DNA of 8,556 nt. It comes from Caldora sp. SIO3E6 (GTDB taxonomy: Bacteria; Cyanobacteriota; Cyanobacteriia; Cyanobacteriales; Coleofasciculaceae). The notes under the pieces were generated by a model, which saw only the letters and a program-made list of their open reading frames with translations, ran no database searches and had not been told where the DNA came from. The stretch lies in assembly GCA_010672185.1 (NCBI GenBank), contig JAAHHL010000229.1, positions 1 through 8,556 on the forward strand. The letters are read 5' to 3'. Below, piece after piece: positions 5,822 through 8,556 of the stretch. A program made the position numbers and the translations under genes. The stretch's first letter is position 1, and each line of letters opens with the position of its first letter.

Positions 5822-8556
5822 CATTGAGCCTCCTTTAGATCGCAATTTTTTGGGTGGCGCTCAACATAATCCAAAACTCTATGTAGAACATGATTGCCTG
5901 AGGTACGACAGAAGTGATGATCTCCAACGATAACTAAACCAACTCGTCCTCTAGATAAAGCCACATTCAGCCGCTCAGAATCCCGTAGAAAACCAATTTT
6001 ACCCTTTTTGTTGGAACGAGTAACGGAGTAGACAGCAATATCTGCTTCACGTCCTTGAAATGCATCTACAGTATTGCACTCAACTGTCACAGATTTCCAG
6101 TTATCCAATTCCGAAGCTAGGTAACGGTTCAGCAATTTTAGCTGTGCGGAGTATCCTGTTAAAACAGCAATACTATAGTTCTTCTGAGCGTTTATTGCCA
6201 TCTGATTAAACTGTTCAAGAAGTTCAACAATAACCTTAACTTCACAAGGGTTGTTATAGCTAGGATTAACATACTGTTCCCGACGATTATTCAGTTTGGT
6301 TGTAGTTAACCAAGTAACTGGTTTTCGTATAACGCTGTCAAGATTGGCATCTAAATCAGTTCTAGCACTTTCGATCTGACCCTCATAAAAGCACTCACTA
6401 ACCAAATCGCCAATAGGTTCAACCATACGATGCTGGATAGTCAAGATCTTGCGGTTGGCTTCGGGAAGAGTTTTAAGGAGATAATCAAATAAGGTTTCTT
6501 TGATATCATCTGGCTCTAAATCATATTTACTGAGAAAATCCCGATCTCTGCTGGCTTCATCCAAAAAAGGTGGTAGTTGTTTGGGATCACCAACCAGAAT
6601 CCACCGCCGCGATTGTGCTAAGGGAACTAACACTTCCGTCGCCGTCGCCTTTGATGCTTCATCGACAATACACAAGTCAAACTCAATATCCTGAATATCC
6701 TTAGGAATGCCGATACAGGTTCCCGCCACAACTTGCGATCGCTTAATTAAAGGAGTAGTGAAAGTATCATTGCGACCAAACTGCTCAAACCATTGTGTCT
6801 GAATACTGAGCAGTTGTTGCAGCATCTTTGCCTCAGAACTCTTGGAGTCATCGATCAACATGCTGGCATAACCATCTAGATCCTCAACTGACATTCTTAA
6901 TAATTCATCCTCTGCAATTTTACTGAGCTCGTGTAAGCTTTTAGCTGTTTCTTTTTGAGTATCACGAGCCTGTTTTGACTGCTGACGCAAACGGTCAATT
7001 TCTTCTTCGATACTTTGGCATTCTTCTAATCTGTCCTTTGGTATATTTTTGGTTACCAGTGTCTTTTTCTTTTCTGCATCATAGGCAGTGGGACAAATCT
7101 CATCCAAATCTTGCTGCCAAATTTCAATTTCTTCCCTGAGAGTCTTAAGTTTAATTGCTGTATTCTTCAATTCTTGAAACAGACTTGCCATGGCGCTGTC
7201 ATTGGGAGCAATACCCCTTTGGGATGACCAATCAGCAATAAACTGCTGTCCCCTAGTCACAACTTCTTCTCTCCACTGATTCATCTGCTCATCTAGCAAG
7301 AGTAAGTGAACTTTTTCTGATACCCGTTCGTGGTTGCCAATGCGCACCAATTTTAAATGGGGATTTTCCGCTTGAATCCTTTCTAAGGCATTATCTAGTG
7401 CTACATGGGTTTGTGAACTAAGCAGAATTCGCACCTGAGGATTTTGCTGGATAGTTTGGAGAATAACTTCTGTAATAAATGTGGTTTTACCTGTACCTGG
7501 TGGCCCTTGGACAATCAGAAAATCTTTGGTTGAAAGTGCAGCTTTAACCACCTCCTGTTGTGAGGGATTGAGTTGCTGAGTAAACTCTATATTTTCGTCT
7601 AACTTTGGAGGACGGACTTCTTGTTGGTTAATCAGTAAATTCCGCAAATCTGCACGAACTGCACGGTCAAATCGCACTGCATCTACAGCTGCTTTTTGTC
7701 GATTGAGGGCAACCTCAGCCGCACGAATATCAAAACTTAGCTTTCCAGATTTTGGTAATCTCTCAGGAGTTCCATATCTAATATAGAAGGTTAATTGATC
7801 ATCTTTTATGTCCTCAATCTCTCCACCAAGTACACCATATCCTTTAGAGTTAGTTACACGACGAGGTTGTCCAATGATGTCGTCATCAGGAAGAGATTCA
7901 ACTTCAAAGACAACACGGTTACTATTGTACCTAAAACTCTTATACTGAATCGGTGTCTCACGCTTTTCTTCCCAATCTTTCTTAGCTCTGAGAATATCAC
8001 CCCAAATGCGAAATAACCGCTGCTTTTGTTCCTCTTCTGCTTGTTCTCGTAGATTCGCTTCATGCTCTATAACTGCGTCTTGTAGTTGCTGAATAACTTC
8101 TCTTGCTTCAGATTCATTCAGTGGCCTTCCAATTTTGAACTCATAGGGTAAAGTCCAAGCACGCTCTCGACGCTGTTCGAGGAGTGAGGGGAAAGAAGAC
8201 CAAGCATTAAAAATAATTAGGCAATTTCGCCGGTTTTCATCTACCTTGACGTGATAGCGATAGGAAACGCCGTAAATTTCATAGTGATCTTCCCTATTGG
8301 GATCATCAAGAGTTTTGTCTTTAAGGTTATAAGGACGAATCCCACTGCCACATTCATCATTAAGATCCCTAAGAATTGTATTCTCAGTTTCAACTTGGGA
8401 ATCAATCCCCAGCTCATTTTGAAGTCGATGTAAGCATTTTGGTATCAGCTTAAGGTAGCAAGCACTTTTCTTCCCTTGTCCACCTTTGGCTTGCTTTCCC
8501 TGAATAGCTTGGAGTTGTGCTAGGAGAACTTCTGCATTTGCCGGACGTTCTGCCGG
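5821..8556 (-). CDS. mkoA: UPF1/COG1112-type SF1 helicase with apparent kinase-domain tail; probable Mokosh type I MkoA (5' end outside window)
   Basis: The frame is open from the right edge to TGA 5821-5823: 911 residues visible, N-terminus missing. A GTG at 7677 lies inside the frame and is not the start. Fragment residues 1-17 (PAERPANAEVLLAQLQA) resemble subdomain XI of Ser/Thr kinases (RP-x-A-x-x-LL), followed by a basic Gly/Lys linker (20-31). Residues ~230-310 resemble the barrel and stalk preceding UPF1/IGHMBP2-type motors. Helicase motifs follow: LNPSQQ (329-334), GPPGTGKTT (351-359, Lys 357), SSQTHVALDNA (380-390), a helical, coiled-coil-rich insertion (~440-590), VDEASKA (631-637, motif II, Asp 632 and Glu 633), GDPKQLPP (656-663), QHRM (708-711), TGYSAQ (800-805), VDAFQGREADI (830-840) and LNVALSRGR (863-871). 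This order defines AAA_11/AAA_12 helicases acting on RNA or DNA with 5'-3' polarity in the family. Kinase plus helicase upstream of a PLD gene matches type I Mokosh defence; the kinase core itself is not visible here. Confidence 0.88.
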   Translation of the reverse strand, partial: PAERPANAEVLLAQLQAIQGKQAKGGQGKKSACYLKLIPKCLHRLQNELGIDSQVETENTILRDLNDECGSGIRPYNLKDKTLDDPNREDHYEIYGVSYRYHVKVDENRRNCLIIFNAWSSFPSLLEQRRERAWTLPYEFKIGRPLNESEAREVIQQLQDAVIEHEANLREQAEEEQKQRLFRIWGDILRAKKDWEEKRETPIQYKSFRYNSNRVVFEVESLPDDDIIGQPRRVTNSKGYGVLGGEIEDIKDDQLTFYIRYGTPERLPKSGKLSFDIRAAEVALNRQKAAVDAVRFDRAVRADLRNLLINQQEVRPPKLDENIEFTQQLNPSQQEVVKAALSTKDFLIVQGPPGTGKTTFITEVILQTIQQNPQVRILLSSQTHVALDNALERIQAENPHLKLVRIGNHERVSEKVHLLLLDEQMNQWREEVVTRGQQFIADWSSQRGIAPNDSAMASLFQELKNTAIKLKTLREEIEIWQQDLDEICPTAYDAEKKKTLVTKNIPKDRLEECQSIEEEIDRLRQQSKQARDTQKETAKSLHELSKIAEDELLRMSVEDLDGYASMLIDDSKSSEAKMLQQLLSIQTQWFEQFGRNDTFTTPLIKRSQVVAGTCIGIPKDIQDIEFDLCIVDEASKATATEVLVPLAQSRRWILVGDPKQLPPFLDEASRDRDFLSKYDLEPDDIKETLFDYLLKTLPEANRKILTIQHRMVEPIGDLVSECFYEGQIESARTDLDANLDSVIRKPVTWLTTTKLNNRREQYVNPSYNNPCEVKVIVELLEQFNQMAINAQKNYSIAVLTGYSAQLKLLNRYLASELDNWKSVTVECNTVDAFQGREADIAVYSVTRSNKKGKIGFLRDSERLNVALSRGRVGLVIVGDHHFCRTSGNHVLHRVLDYVERHPKNCDLKEAQ
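5829..5836 (-). promoter_or_regulatory. Strong ribosome binding site (AAAGGAGG) within the end of the helicase gene
   Basis: A near-ideal Shine-Dalgarno sequence sits inside the last helicase codons, 7 nt before ATG 5821 and 4 nt before ATG 5824. Together with the stop/start overlap TGATG it indicates coupled, high-efficiency translation of the PLD protein. It is the strongest such site in the window. Confidence 0.9.

Noticed and set aside
5843..5845. TTG start for the PLD gene
   Set aside because: It lies upstream of the perfect AAAGGAGG site, which correctly serves the ATG codons at 5824 or 5821.
7675..7677. GTG as the start of the helicase
   Set aside because: No ribosome binding site precedes it, and the frame continues 293 codons upstream with plausible domain content.
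7795..8433. Short frames on both strands in the last 800 bases
   Set aside because: This stretch is the coding sequence of the helicase N-terminal half, whose frame stays open to the edge and resembles UPF1-like stalk and barrel regions.
1..8556. CRISPR array, tRNA or rRNA genes
   Set aside because: The tandem repeats have 7-9 bp units without spacers, and I saw no tRNA cloverleaf or rRNA sequence.

Overview
The window most likely comes from a filamentous, heterocyst-forming type of cyanobacterium. Three things point there: six perfect HIP1 octamers (GCGATCGC), several intergenic arrays of 7-bp units of the STRR kind typical of Nostoc and relatives, and proteins that read as cyanobacterial (a PyrR beginning close to the EILS motif, a stand-alone NurA, and an HsdR_N-like single-domain protein).

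Left part (1-3068, plus strand): the last 58 codons of a peptidoglycan-binding-domain protein; a roughly 540-bp non-coding stretch with a GC-richer, hairpin-rich segment and two heptamer arrays; pyrR (pyrimidine regulator / uracil phosphoribosyltransferase family); a 126-aa conserved-looking protein of unknown function; and a NurA-family nuclease carrying a four-cysteine cluster. A TTAGAAT heptamer array separates the last two genes.

Middle (3069-4282): a convergent junction with a GGGAATT array and a minus-strand terminator-like hairpin, then a 214-aa PD-(D/E)XK protein resembling the N-terminal nuclease domain of type I restriction HsdR, on the minus strand. Upstream of it lies a 358-bp spacer holding a 95-bp MITE-like insertion with 12-bp terminal inverted repeats exactly bounded by 10-bp direct repeats.

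Right part (4283-8556, minus strand): a tightly coupled two-gene operon. The upstream gene runs off the right edge. Its frame stays open for 912 codons, from the window edge to the stop at 5821, and encodes a COG1112/UPF1-like SF1 helicase whose first visible residues look like the end of a Ser/Thr protein kinase domain. The downstream gene, overlapping it at the stop codon and preceded by a perfect AAAGGAGG ribosome binding site, encodes a protein with a winged-helix-like region, a coiled coil and a phospholipase-D-type (HKD) nuclease domain. Kinase + SF1 helicase followed by a PLD nuclease is the layout of the type I Mokosh anti-phage system (mkoA-mkoB). This is the main biological system in the window. 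The HsdR_N-like nuclease downstream on the same strand and the orphan NurA make the area nuclease-rich, but whether they act with Mokosh is unknown.
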